DNA from: Synergistales bacterium
GTDB taxonomy: Bacteria; Synergistota; Synergistia; Synergistales; Aminobacteriaceae
Reading direction: 5' to 3'
NCBI GenBank assembly: GCA_026002715.1
Contig: BOCC01000089.1
Location: 1 to 9,137 of the forward strand
DNA: 9,137 bases
Below the pieces are notes generated by a model, which was given only the letters and a program-made list of their open reading frames with translations, was not told the origin of the DNA and made no database searches. Positions 1-6,743 of the stretch are shown here, in pieces (the first letter of the stretch is position 1; every line of letters begins with the position of its first letter). Position numbers and translations under genes: made by a program.

Positions 1-8
1 AAAGTCGT

Positions 9-15
9 TCCCCCT
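9..15 (-). promoter_or_regulatory. Ribosome binding site of the next gene, which starts beyond the window edge
   Basis: Read on the minus strand, AGGGGGA lies 18 bases past the mreB stop codon, with 8 bases left before the window ends. That is the usual distance from a Shine-Dalgarno sequence to a start codon, so another gene of the same operon should start at or just outside position 1. Its identity cannot be seen. mreC or flagellar genes are common followers of mreB-type genes, but that is only general knowledge. Confidence 0.55.
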
Positions 16-32
16 GTCAAACAATAAATCCG

Positions 33-1079
33 TCAATTTTTTCTCTTTCGTCCTTTGCGGATATTTACGAGCATATTGCTTCGGCCTGAATTTCTTAGCC
101 TGTCTATCTCGGCTAAAGCCTTGCCCGTACCAAGCGCGACGCATTCCATCGGGTTCTCCGCCGTTATACAGCTGATGCCTGTCTGCTGCGTAATGAGCTC
201 CGTAAGCCCCCGCAAAAGAGATCCTCCGCCGGTAAGCACAACCCCGCTATCTATAATATCGGCTGAAAGTTCGGGCGGCGTTAGCTCCAAAACATTACGA
301 ACGCCGTCGACCAATGTCTGAACCATTTCGCCTATGGCCATATTGACGGCGGAGCTCGATACCTCTATCTGCCTCGGCAGGCCCTGAACGAGGTCTCGGC
401 CCTTGATTATCATTCGTATATCGTTTTCGAGCGGGATGCACGTGCCTATCATTATCTTGAGATTTTCGGCCGTCTGCTCGCCTATGGCGAGGTTGTACTG
501 ACGCCTGAGATAGCGCATTATGCCCTCGTCGAACTTGTCGCCGCCGATACGCAGAGATTTAGACTGAACGACCCCGCCGAGCGATATGACCGCTATATCC
601 GTCGTGCCGCCGCCTATATCGACGACCATCTTGCCGCGCGCTTCCTCGACGTTCAGGTTAGCGCCTATGGCGGCGGCCATTGGCTCCTCGATAAGGTATG
701 CCTCCTTGGCCCCCACCTCGATAGCGGCCTCCAAGACGGCTCTGCGCTCGACGTCCGTAGCGCCGGACGGGACGCATATCATAACCCTGTTCTTAAAAAA
801 ACGGTTCCAACCCTTGGTGACGCGCCTCATAAAATGCTGAAGCATAGCCTCGGTCATCGAGTAGTTGGCTATTACGCCGTCTCGCAGAGGGCGTACCGAA
901 ATGATGCTGCCGGGGGTGCGCCCAACCATATTCTTGGCGTCGTTGCCGACGGCTAAGATGTCGCCCGTATCCGTATCGACGGCCACAACGGAGGGCTCCC
1001 TCAGAACGACTCCGCGTCTCTTTTCATATATGAGGATTGTCGCCGTGCCAAGGTCAATCCCGATATCTGTTCCAAACAT
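33..1079 (-). CDS. mreB: Rod shape-determining protein MreB (actin-like)
   Basis: A bacterial actin homologue that polymerises with ATP under the inner membrane and guides the peptidoglycan elongation machinery. The 348 residues match the usual length of about 340. Visible motifs are the N-terminal phosphate-1 loop GIDLGTATILIY (residues 7-18), EEPMAAAIGA (131-140), the phosphate-2 loop DIGGGTTDIAV (154-164) and the adenosine motif VVLTGGG (280-286). The frame stays open upstream to 1187, but the start at 1079 is preferred: GAGGGGG lies 10 bases upstream, and MFGTDIGIDLGTA is a typical MreB/Mbl N-terminus. The longer form would add 36 Arg/Gly-rich residues that are only the shadow of truA. 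The start lies inside the 3' end of truA, so translation is probably coupled to it. The C-terminus ends in a basic RKGRKRKN tail. MreB and its paralogue Mbl are not separable by eye. Confidence 0.95.
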   Translation of the reverse strand: MFGTDIGIDLGTATILIYEKRRGVVLREPSVVAVDTDTGDILAVGNDAKNMVGRTPGSIISVRPLRDGVIANYSMTEAMLQHFMRRVTKGWNRFFKNRVMICVPSGATDVERRAVLEAAIEVGAKEAYLIEEPMAAAIGANLNVEEARGKMVVDIGGGTTDIAVISLGGVVQSKSLRIGGDKFDEGIMRYLRRQYNLAIGEQTAENLKIMIGTCIPLENDIRMIIKGRDLVQGLPRQIEVSSSAVNMAIGEMVQTLVDGVRNVLELTPPELSADIIDSGVVLTGGGSLLRGLTELITQQTGISCITAENPMECVALGTGKALAEIDRLRNSGRSNMLVNIRKGRKRKN

Positions 1080-1828
1080 ACGTCGAATTCCCCCTCGTAG
1101 GCGACGCGCCAAAAAAACAAACCGCCGCTCGGGGCCGTCATGCCCGATCGGTAGCGCTCCGCCCCGCTCAGAAGCCCCTCGAGCCATGACAACGGCTCCT
1201 CACATCTTGCGACTTTATCTATATTCCCCACCATTATACGCACCATGTTCATCAAAAACGAAGGCGCGCGCACGATAATAATCGATAAATCACCAATCCG
1301 TTTATACCTGACGCGAGTAATATCGCGCATAGCGTCTTCGGGACACTCGCCCGTCTTGCAAAAGGCCCTGAAATCATGCCGCCCTTCCAAGGCGCGGCAC
1401 GCGCTTCGAGCTAAGCCTGTGTCCCACGAATGTTTCCTCCACCAGCAAAGTCCACGCAAAAAAGGCAAACAGCTTCGTCCGTGCCATATAAAATAGCGAT
1501 ACTCCCGCCATAGCGCACAGGCTCGCGCGTGAAAAGCGTCCGAGACGCGCCAAACTTTCATGACGCTCACGTCGTCCGGAAGGTGAGCGTTCACCGCCAA
1601 AAGCAACTTCTGAGGCTCCCAGTCCCTGTCCATACAAAAAGAAGCAACCTGCCCCACGGCGTGAACCCCGGCGTCCGTGCGCCCCGCTCCCGTAACAGTG
1701 ACAGGGGCGGAAGACAAACAACACAAAGCCTCCTCCAGAACCTGCTGGACGGACAACGCGTCGGGCTGTCTTTGCCAACCCGAATATTCTGTGCCGATAT
1801 AAGCCACCTGCGCCGCGTACCTGAACAT
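1001..1828 (-). CDS. truA: tRNA pseudouridine(38-40) synthase TruA
   Basis: Converts uridines 38, 39 and 40 in the anticodon stem-loop of many tRNAs to pseudouridine. The N-terminus has the typical YIGTEYSGWQRQ (residues 10-21). The catalytic aspartate is D52 in GRTDAGVHA (49-57). FLMNMVRIMVG (191-201) and the closing GMTAPSGGLFFWRVAY (229-244) are also family hallmarks. Family members usually stop soon after this last motif. Here the frame continues for about 30 residues, of which about 26 lie over the start of mreB in another frame, so the tail is probably not functional. The ATG at 1828 has no convincing ribosome binding site, only AT-rich sequence, although the N-terminus fits the family well. 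It follows ecfT by 51 bp, and an ecfT-truA pair is common in bacteria. Confidence 0.95.
   Translation of the reverse strand: MFRYAAQVAYIGTEYSGWQRQPDALSVQQVLEEALCCLSSAPVTVTGAGRTDAGVHAVGQVASFCMDRDWEPQKLLLAVNAHLPDDVSVMKVWRVSDAFHARACALWREYRYFIWHGRSCLPFLRGLCWWRKHSWDTGLARSACRALEGRHDFRAFCKTGECPEDAMRDITRVRYKRIGDLSIIIVRAPSFLMNMVRIMVGNIDKVARCEEPLSWLEGLLSGAERYRSGMTAPSGGLFFWRVAYEGEFDVCLEQISGLTLARRQSSYMKRDAESF
1090..1096 (-). promoter_or_regulatory. Ribosome binding site that fixes the mreB start
   Basis: GAGGGGG on the minus strand lies 10 bases before the ATG at 1079. It sits inside the coding sequence of truA, and it decides for the 348-residue MreB over the longer open frame. Confidence 0.8.
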
Positions 1829-1849
1829 TTTATTTTATATTGTACTCTA

Positions 1850-1878
1850 AATAAAGGCTAACATACGCTCTTTTTCAA
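1850..1878 (-). promoter_or_regulatory. Possible internal promoter ahead of truA
   Basis: On the minus strand TTGAAA (1878-1873; 5 of 6 to the -35 consensus) is followed after 17 bases by TTTATT (1855-1850; 4 of 6 to the -10 consensus). It overlaps the end of ecfT and would give a leader of only about 15 bases before truA. The region is AT-rich, so a chance match is quite possible. Confidence 0.22.
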
Positions 1879-1879
1879 T

Positions 1880-2662
1880 TCAACGTAATATTGGCAATAT
1901 CGCCATTATGGTAATCGGCAAAATAACAAAAACAAGGGCGCGCGTATCTTGTTTTTTCCACGACAAGGGGCGTCTCTTGGTGCGTCCGACGCCTCCTCTG
2001 TAACCCCGCGCCTCCATAGCCAAAGCCAGATCCTCGGCCCTCCTGAATATTATCACAAACAGCGGTATGAGAATCGGAAAGAACGCTATCATCCGGCGGA
2101 TAAAATTCCCCTGATCGAGTTTCGCGCCGCGTGAAAGCTGCGCCTTGACGACCCTATCGGCCTCGTCCGTCAGGAGAGGGATAAAGCGCAAGGCTATACC
2201 CATCATCATGGCGCACTCGTGCGCGGGGAAGCCGAAACGCGCAAAGGGCGTCAAGAGAGACTCGAAACCGTCAGCCATTTCAAGGGGCGCGGTGGTGAGA
2301 GGCAAAAGAACGGCAAAGGAGACGAGCAAAACAAGACGCGCCGCCGCGACGGCCCCGGCCAAAAAAGCGCCGCCCGGGTCGTTATCGCCCCACAAGACCG
2401 GCGCCGCGTTGAAGACAAACGTAAAGAGAGCCAAGAATAAAACGGGGCGGCAAGATTTTAATAACATCCCAAACGTTATGCGGGATAGTTTAACGATACC
2501 GCACAAAACTAACCACCACACAGCGAGCGATTCCGGCCCATGAGCCGGAAACACAGCCGCAAGAAGAACCACGAGCAAAAGCAGCTTCGCCCGTGGGTCA
2601 AGAGAATGCACATACGACTGAATAGGGACGTACTGCCCCATGGATATAGACGCGAAAGCCAA
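1880..2662 (-). CDS. ecfT: Energy-coupling factor transporter transmembrane protein EcfT
   Basis: The T subunit of a group II ECF vitamin/metal transporter. It joins the two EcfA ATPases to interchangeable substrate-binding S subunits in the membrane. The 260 residues match the family length. The protein opens with SLDPRAKLLLL (20-30) and contains several hydrophobic segments (about 26-40, 45-60, 70-90, 100-122, 190-207, 242-258). Both arginine-containing coupling-helix motifs are present: AQLSRGA (174-180) and AMEARGYRGG (215-224). The start is a TTG at 2662, set by AAGGAG 8 bases upstream; an in-frame ATG at 2641 is less well placed. The usual neighbours ecfA1 and ecfA2 are not upstream; mtaD is. 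truA follows, as in many genomes. The ATPases and S subunits must lie elsewhere. Confidence 0.92.
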   Translation of the reverse strand: MAFASISMGQYVPIQSYVHSLDPRAKLLLLVVLLAAVFPAHGPESLAVWWLVLCGIVKLSRITFGMLLKSCRPVLFLALFTFVFNAAPVLWGDNDPGGAFLAGAVAAARLVLLVSFAVLLPLTTAPLEMADGFESLLTPFARFGFPAHECAMMMGIALRFIPLLTDEADRVVKAQLSRGAKLDQGNFIRRMIAFFPILIPLFVIIFRRAEDLALAMEARGYRGGVGRTKRRPLSWKKQDTRALVFVILPITIMAILPILR

Positions 2663-2670
2663 ATAAAAGA

Positions 2671-2676
2671 CTCCTT
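2671..2676 (-). promoter_or_regulatory. Ribosome binding site that selects the TTG start of ecfT
   Basis: AAGGAG on the minus strand is 8 bases before the TTG at 2662 and too far (29 bases) from the alternative ATG at 2641. The non-ATG start is therefore favoured. Confidence 0.7.
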
Positions 2677-2688
2677 AATTATGGGAAC

Positions 2689-2710
2689 GGGCGGACACGC
2701 AGGTTCGCCC
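2689..2710. repeat. GC-rich hairpin, possible dispersed palindromic element
   Basis: GGGCG (2689-2693) pairs with CGCCC (2706-2710), and the stem may extend by two or three further pairs around a loop of about six bases. It directly follows the mtaD stop codon and fills most of the 48-bp gap before ecfT. No T-run follows on the minus strand, so it is not an intrinsic terminator. The minus-strand sequence GGGGCGAACCTGCGTG resembles short dispersed palindromes I remember from various bacterial genomes; that resemblance is unverified. Confidence 0.45.
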
Positions 2711-4012
2711 CTACGCTGTTATTTCCTCGCGCGCTGCGCGGGCGTTTTTGATTATCTCTTCGCGGTCGAGCGTGAGGTACGCGCCGTCGCGGTAGAGCCA
2801 TTTGCCGTTTACCATCGTGCCTCTGATGTCAGCGGACGAACCGGCGTAGACTATGTAATTGACCAAGTTTTCCTCGTTTACGCCTATATAGTGCGGGGCG
2901 TCTAAGTCTACCAAGATCAGGTCGGCCATCCATCCCTCGCGGATAAGCCCCTTGTTTGCGAAGCCAAATGCCCGCGCGCCCTCAAAAGTCGCCATGCGCA
3001 GGATGTCGATAGCGGGGGCGCTTGTGGGACTGCACGTGACGCCCTTGTGTATCAGCGCGGCGCTTGTCATTTCGCTCCACATATCAAGGCGGTTGTTGCT
3101 TGAGGCGCCGTCCGTGCCGAGCGCGAGGCCTACGCTCTTGTCGAGCCAACAGTCGAGCGGTAGCGTGCCGCTGCCCAACTTCATGTTGCTGCGAGGGTTG
3201 TGTACTATAGTAGAGCGCGAAAAGTCGAGTTCGTTGGCCCACTCCGGGTCCATCCAGACGCCGTGCGCGAAGACAGCGCCCGCAACGTCCAAAATACCTA
3301 TGTCCTGAAGATACTGCTCAGGCGTCATCTTGAGTTCATCGCGGATATAGCCGAGCTCCCATTCGGTCTCCAAGAAGTGAAAATGAAGGCCGATGCCGCG
3401 CTCTTTTGCTATTTGCACGATCCTTTTCATATCGCTTAGAGGCACGGTGTATGGGGCGTGAGGCCCAAGCTGAACCGTCAAAAGCCCCTCGCGCCCGTGC
3501 CACTTCTCAAACAGCCTCAGACTGTCGGCGATAGACGCGTCTATTTTCCTTGTTCCGTCCGGAAGGTCAGGGCCGTTCGTTATGCCGCGGCATAGGGCGC
3601 AGCGTATACCGGACAAGAGAGCGGCGTTCGCCACGCCGTCCATCTCGAAGTACATGTCGGCAAAGCAGGTCGTTCCGGTGGCCAACATCTCCAAAATGGC
3701 CGACATTGTGCCCCAGTAGATATGCTCGGGCGTAAGTTTCGCCTCTACGGGCCAAATCTTGTTTTGAAGCCACTCCATCAGCGGAGACTCCTCGCCCAAA
3801 CCCCTAAGCAGCGCCATGGCCGCGTGGGTGTGCGCGTTTACGAAGCCCGGAAGCACGGCCATATGCCCTCCGCCCTCCACGATTTTATCCGCGCTGCCCG
3901 CGTCGCTTTCGGAGACGGACTGTATACGCCCCTTGGATACGAGAATATTGCCCTTTTGCGCTATTTCACGTTCTCCGTCCAGAATGTAGACGTCATTGAA
4001 CAGCGTAGCCAT
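2711..4012 (-). CDS. mtaD: 5-methylthioadenosine/S-adenosylhomocysteine deaminase (amidohydrolase family)
   Basis: A zinc hydrolase that deaminates S-adenosylhomocysteine, methylthioadenosine or adenosine to the inosyl forms in the cytoplasm. The active site looks complete and follows the spacing known for Thermotoga TM0936. The HTH metal pair is H61/H63 in NAHTHAAM. Glu90 ends KIWPVE. H185 lies in GPHAPYT, H212 and E215 in HFHFLET, H250 in FAHGVW, and the metal-binding D301 in LGTDGASSNN. The 433 residues are near the usual 430. A C-terminal beta region (about 360-410) packs with the N-terminal strands, as in related deaminases. The ATG at 4012 lies 3 bases past the ahcY stop with only a weak ribosome binding site, which suggests translational coupling. 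Its position next to ahcY supports SAH as a substrate. A guanine or chlorohydrolase-type substrate cannot be fully excluded. Confidence 0.9.
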   Translation of the reverse strand: MATLFNDVYILDGEREIAQKGNILVSKGRIQSVSESDAGSADKIVEGGGHMAVLPGFVNAHTHAAMALLRGLGEESPLMEWLQNKIWPVEAKLTPEHIYWGTMSAILEMLATGTTCFADMYFEMDGVANAALLSGIRCALCRGITNGPDLPDGTRKIDASIADSLRLFEKWHGREGLLTVQLGPHAPYTVPLSDMKRIVQIAKERGIGLHFHFLETEWELGYIRDELKMTPEQYLQDIGILDVAGAVFAHGVWMDPEWANELDFSRSTIVHNPRSNMKLGSGTLPLDCWLDKSVGLALGTDGASSNNRLDMWSEMTSAALIHKGVTCSPTSAPAIDILRMATFEGARAFGFANKGLIREGWMADLILVDLDAPHYIGVNEENLVNYIVYAGSSADIRGTMVNGKWLYRDGAYLTLDREEIIKNARAAREEITA

Positions 4013-4015
4013 AAT

Positions 4016-5260
4016 CTAATCGGCCCAGCTTTTCATGTATTCCGTCTGTTTTTGCGTGGGCTTGTCGAGACCGATACCGAGCGCCGCGAGCTTGGACTCC
4101 ATGACGGCGCGGTCGGTTTCAGGCGGCACGGCGTGGACGCCTGGCGTCATTTTGTGGGTATAGACGTGAAGCGCGGCCTCGAGCTGCAAAGAGAAGCTCA
4201 GGTCCATAATTTCGATAGGGTGTCCGTCGGCGCAGGCGAGATTGACGAGACGTCCCTCGCCGAGCAGATTCAGGCGCCGCCCGTCCTTCATGACGTAGGT
4301 GTCTACGTTGTCGCGGATATGCTCGACATGGTCTGATAGGCGCTCAAGGTCGGGCTTATTTATCTCTACGTCGAAATGTCCGGCGTTGCCCATAATAACG
4401 CCGTTTTTCATCAACGGAAAATGACGCTCGTCTATTACGCTGATGTTGCCCGTGAGGGTCAGGAAGATGTCGCCGACCTTCGCGGCCTCCTCCATAGGCA
4501 TGACGTCGAAGCCGTCCATCAGGGCCTCGCAGGCTTTATGTGGGTCGAGCTCCGTCACCACAACGCGCGCGCCGAGGCCGGCAGCGCGTTTCGCCACGCC
4601 CTTGCCGCACCAGCCGTACCCGGCCACGACGACGGTTCTCCCGGCTATGACCATGTTTGTTGTACGCATCACGCCGTCCCACACGGACTGGCCCGTGCCG
4701 TAACGGTTATCGAAAAGGTATTTGCTAAACGCGTCGTTGACCGATATGACGGGCAGTTTGAGAGCGCCGTCGTCTTGCATGGCCTTCAGGCGTTTGACGC
4801 CCGATGTGGTCTCCTCCGACGCGCCCAATATGCTCGGGATAGTCTCGGGTCTCTCTTTATGAACGGTGGCGACGACGTCCGCGCCGTCGTCTATAATCAC
4901 GTTTGGCTTGAAGTCCAAAATGTCGCGCACGTAGGCGAAATACTCTTCTATAGTCATGCCTCTGTGGCTGAAAACATTGACGCCGCCCTCGGCCAAAGCG
5001 GCGCACACGTCGTCCTGCGTGGAAAGCGGGTTACTCCCGCAGGCCGCCACGGTAGCGCCAAGCCGCGTCAGAGTCAGCAAAAGGCAGGCCGTCTTGGCCT
5101 CAAGGTGCAGACACGCCGCGATAGTCGCGCCTTTGAAGGGCTGAGCGGCTTTATATTTGTTCTCAAGAAACTGCAGCGACGGCATGTACTGCCATGTCCA
5201 CGCGATTTTGTTGGCCCCGTGGGGCGCTTTTGATATATCGGCCACTTTATATTTTGCCAA
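4016..5260 (-). CDS. ahcY: S-adenosylhomocysteinase (SAH hydrolase)
   Basis: Splits S-adenosylhomocysteine reversibly into adenosine and homocysteine with bound NAD, relieving product inhibition of methyltransferases. Features include CLHLEAKTA (50-58), GSNPLSTQDD (75-84), EETTSGVKRLKAM (149-161), NDAFSKYLFDNRYGTGQS (175-192), the Rossmann loop GYGWCGKG (214-221) and GNAGHFDVEI (291-300). The wording of these motifs and the 414-residue length fit the archaeal/Thermotoga type. The C-terminus ends in SWAD and lacks the Lys-Tyr tail of the eukaryotic and proteobacterial type. The start chosen is TTG at 5260, because GGGAGGG lies 7 bases upstream and family homology begins there. An upstream ATG at 5335 would add 25 unrelated residues and sits on the presumed -10 box. 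First gene of the operon, 3 bp before mtaD. Confidence 0.95.
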   Translation of the reverse strand: MAKYKVADISKAPHGANKIAWTWQYMPSLQFLENKYKAAQPFKGATIAACLHLEAKTACLLLTLTRLGATVAACGSNPLSTQDDVCAALAEGGVNVFSHRGMTIEEYFAYVRDILDFKPNVIIDDGADVVATVHKERPETIPSILGASEETTSGVKRLKAMQDDGALKLPVISVNDAFSKYLFDNRYGTGQSVWDGVMRTTNMVIAGRTVVVAGYGWCGKGVAKRAAGLGARVVVTELDPHKACEALMDGFDVMPMEEAAKVGDIFLTLTGNISVIDERHFPLMKNGVIMGNAGHFDVEINKPDLERLSDHVEHIRDNVDTYVMKDGRRLNLLGEGRLVNLACADGHPIEIMDLSFSLQLEAALHVYTHKMTPGVHAVPPETDRAVMESKLAALGIGLDKPTQKQTEYMKSWAD

Positions 5261-5267
5261 AACGAAA

Positions 5268-5274
5268 CCCTCCC
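5268..5274 (-). promoter_or_regulatory. Ribosome binding site that selects the TTG start of ahcY
   Basis: GGGAGGG on the minus strand lies 7 bases before TTG 5260. No ATG or GTG is placed suitably behind it. Confidence 0.75.
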
Positions 5275-5334
5275 GAAAAGATTTAAAAGTCAGAAATTCA
5301 AAACTGGAAACTTTAATTACCCTCTGATGACGCA

Positions 5335-5343
5335 ATTATAACA
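5335..5343 (-). promoter_or_regulatory. Extended -10 promoter for the ahcY operon
   Basis: The minus strand reads TGTTATAAT, a perfect extended -10 element (TGnTATAAT). No good -35 box is visible at 16-18 bases, as is common for extended -10 promoters. Transcription would start near 5328 and give a leader of about 68 bases before the TTG start. That leader shows no recognisable SAH or SAM riboswitch. Confidence 0.5.
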
Positions 5344-5347
5344 GAAA

Positions 5348-5372
5348 CGCCGTGAGTGCGCGGCGATATAAT
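5348..5372. promoter_or_regulatory. GC dyad between divergent TATAAT boxes, with a plus-strand -10 box
   Basis: CGCCG (5348-5352) and CGGCG (5361-5365) form a dyad with an 8-base centre. A plus-strand TATAAT (5367-5372) lies on its right, and the minus-strand TATAAT of the ahcY promoter (5340-5335) on its left. The arrangement could be an operator controlling both directions. The plus-strand box has no matching -35 (GAAACG at 17 bases), so a promoter there is uncertain. Confidence 0.35.
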
Positions 5373-5428
5373 GCTAAGATATGTATAAGCCTTTCTACGA
5401 TACGTATTATTGAAGGGGGAGTTTTTGT

Positions 5429-5461
5429 ATGAAAAAAATTGCGGTAGAATTTGATGAGTGA
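5429..5461 (+). CDS. Tiny ORF (10 codons) with strong ribosome binding site, possible leader peptide
   Basis: ATG at 5429 follows AAGGGGGAG (5413-5421) at 7 bases, a better ribosome binding site than that of the ATPase downstream. The product would be MKKIAVEFDE. Its TGA overlaps a GTG (5458) in a GTGA arrangement. That GTG opens a second short frame of 21 codons ending at 5523, 22 bases inside the ATPase gene, so a chain of coupled translation is possible. It could be a leader peptide, the remnant N-terminus of a deleted gene, or chance. No family is recognisable at this length. Confidence 0.3.
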   Translation: MKKIAVEFDE

Positions 5462-5501
5462 ATATTTTGAGTAAATTCAGCATAAGCGCGGGGTTATTGG
5501 T

Positions 5502-6725
5502 ATGGGGAAAATCGAAGGAATAAGCATTCAGAATTATGGTTCTCTGAAATCCGTCAAGCTGGGGAGACTTTTCAGCGATCAAGAGGGCGCGCCTCTTGGC
5601 AATATGGTGACTATAATTGGCCCAAGCGGAGCCGGCAAAAGCACAATAGCGGATGCTTTCGGGTTTATCGCCGATTGCCTTGAAAAGGGCGTAGAAGAGT
5701 CATGCGACCTTGGTAATCGTGGGGGTTTTGACCAACTTATTTCGCAAAAATCCACCGACACTATAAATTTTGAACTTTATTACCGTGAGACAAGCAACTC
5801 CAAACCGATAACATATGAGTTATCTATTGCGTTGGACGCAAAAAACCGTCCTTATGTGCAAGAAGAACGACTTCGTCAAAGAGTCAAAAAGTACGGCAGA
5901 CCAAAATCGTTCTTGCATCTTCATGATGGCGAAGGCTTTGCGTTTGAGGGTAATGATGGTTGGGAGGATGAGACGGGAGAAATATCCGGCGGCGGTAAAA
6001 AAGTCGAAGTGCGCCTCTCTGACAAAAGAAAACTCGGCATAGCGACTTATGGCGCGATGAAGGAATATACGCGCATTGTGGATTTTATGAATTTTTTGAA
6101 AAGTTGGTATCTCTGCTATTTTTCGCCCGACTCCGCCCGTCGGGAGCAACCGTCGGCGCCTCAACCTTTTCTTGACAGGATAGGTGGAAATTTGAACAAT
6201 GTGGCTCAATATATGTACAGGGAGGACAGTGCGGGGTTCAAGAAGATTCTGGCGGAAATCCAGACAAAAATACCCGGTATTGAAAAGATAGAGCCGACTA
6301 AAACGGATGATAACCGTGTGGTATTGCGTTTTTGGGAAAAAGGTTTTTTAGCGCCGTTTTATTCGCCCCGAATGTCTGACGGGACGCTTAAATTGTTCGC
6401 TTATTATTTGTTGTTGCATGAGAGAACACCAAGGCAACTTGTCTTGATAGAGGAGCCGGAAAACGGTTTGTATCATCAGTATTTGACAGATTTGGCAACT
6501 GAAATGAGAAAAAACGTCGGGACAGGGTTTTCAAAACAACTGTTTATCACAACTCACAGCCCGTTTTTTGTAAACGCTTTGTCGCCGGGGGACGTGTGGG
6601 TTCTGGAAAAAGGCAATGATGGGTTTTCGACCGTAAAGAGAGCCTCTGACTACGATTACGTCAAGGCTATGACTGATGAAGATGTGCCGCTTGGCGACTT
6701 GTGGTACAGCAAATACTTCGGTTAG
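5502..6725 (+). CDS. ABC-like AAA ATPase (AAA_21/COG4637 type), candidate defence component
   Basis: A 407-residue predicted ATPase of the ABC/SMC-related class found in OLD, PARIS and similar systems. The Walker A motif is GPSGAGKST (40-48). An ABC-type signature-like stretch is MSDGTLK (291-297). Walker B with the catalytic glutamate is LVLIEEPENGLY (313-324), and the switch histidine lies in ITTHSPFFVN (349-358). The C-terminus, with ASDYDYVKAM and DVPLGDLWYSKYFG, is typical of COG4637-like proteins, which are often followed by a DUF4276/TOPRIM-like gene, as here. No membrane segment is seen. The ribosome binding site is weak (GGGG, 5490-5493). Base composition is clearly more AT-rich than the flanking operon: positions 6361-6420 have 26 of 60 G+C, while 4741-4800 in ahcY have 36 of 60. 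This suggests acquisition by transfer. The role in defence is inference from family and context; the ATPase assignment is firm. Confidence 0.85.
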   Translation: MGKIEGISIQNYGSLKSVKLGRLFSDQEGAPLGNMVTIIGPSGAGKSTIADAFGFIADCLEKGVEESCDLGNRGGFDQLISQKSTDTINFELYYRETSNSKPITYELSIALDAKNRPYVQEERLRQRVKKYGRPKSFLHLHDGEGFAFEGNDGWEDETGEISGGGKKVEVRLSDKRKLGIATYGAMKEYTRIVDFMNFLKSWYLCYFSPDSARREQPSAPQPFLDRIGGNLNNVAQYMYREDSAGFKKILAEIQTKIPGIEKIEPTKTDDNRVVLRFWEKGFLAPFYSPRMSDGTLKLFAYYLLLHERTPRQLVLIEEPENGLYHQYLTDLATEMRKNVGTGFSKQLFITTHSPFFVNALSPGDVWVLEKGNDGFSTVKRASDYDYVKAMTDEDVPLGDLWYSKYFG

Positions 6726-6743
6726 GCGGTGAGAGGCTTGTTT

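Noticed and set aside
1080..1187. N-terminal extension of mreB
   Set aside because: The Arg/Gly-rich extension is the shadow of truA; the ribosome binding site and homology both point to 1079.
3722..4336. 204-codon open frame on the plus strand over mtaD and ahcY
   Set aside because: Crosses two well-identified genes and their junction; no family features.
4376..5233. 285-codon open frame on the plus strand opposite ahcY
   Set aside because: It lies entirely over the conserved ahcY coding sequence on the other strand, has no ribosome binding site of note and no recognisable motif; a shadow of GC-rich codons.
5261..5335. SAH or SAM riboswitch in the ahcY leader
   Set aside because: The AT-rich leader of about 68 bases shows none of the conserved riboswitch sequence blocks and no strong hairpin.
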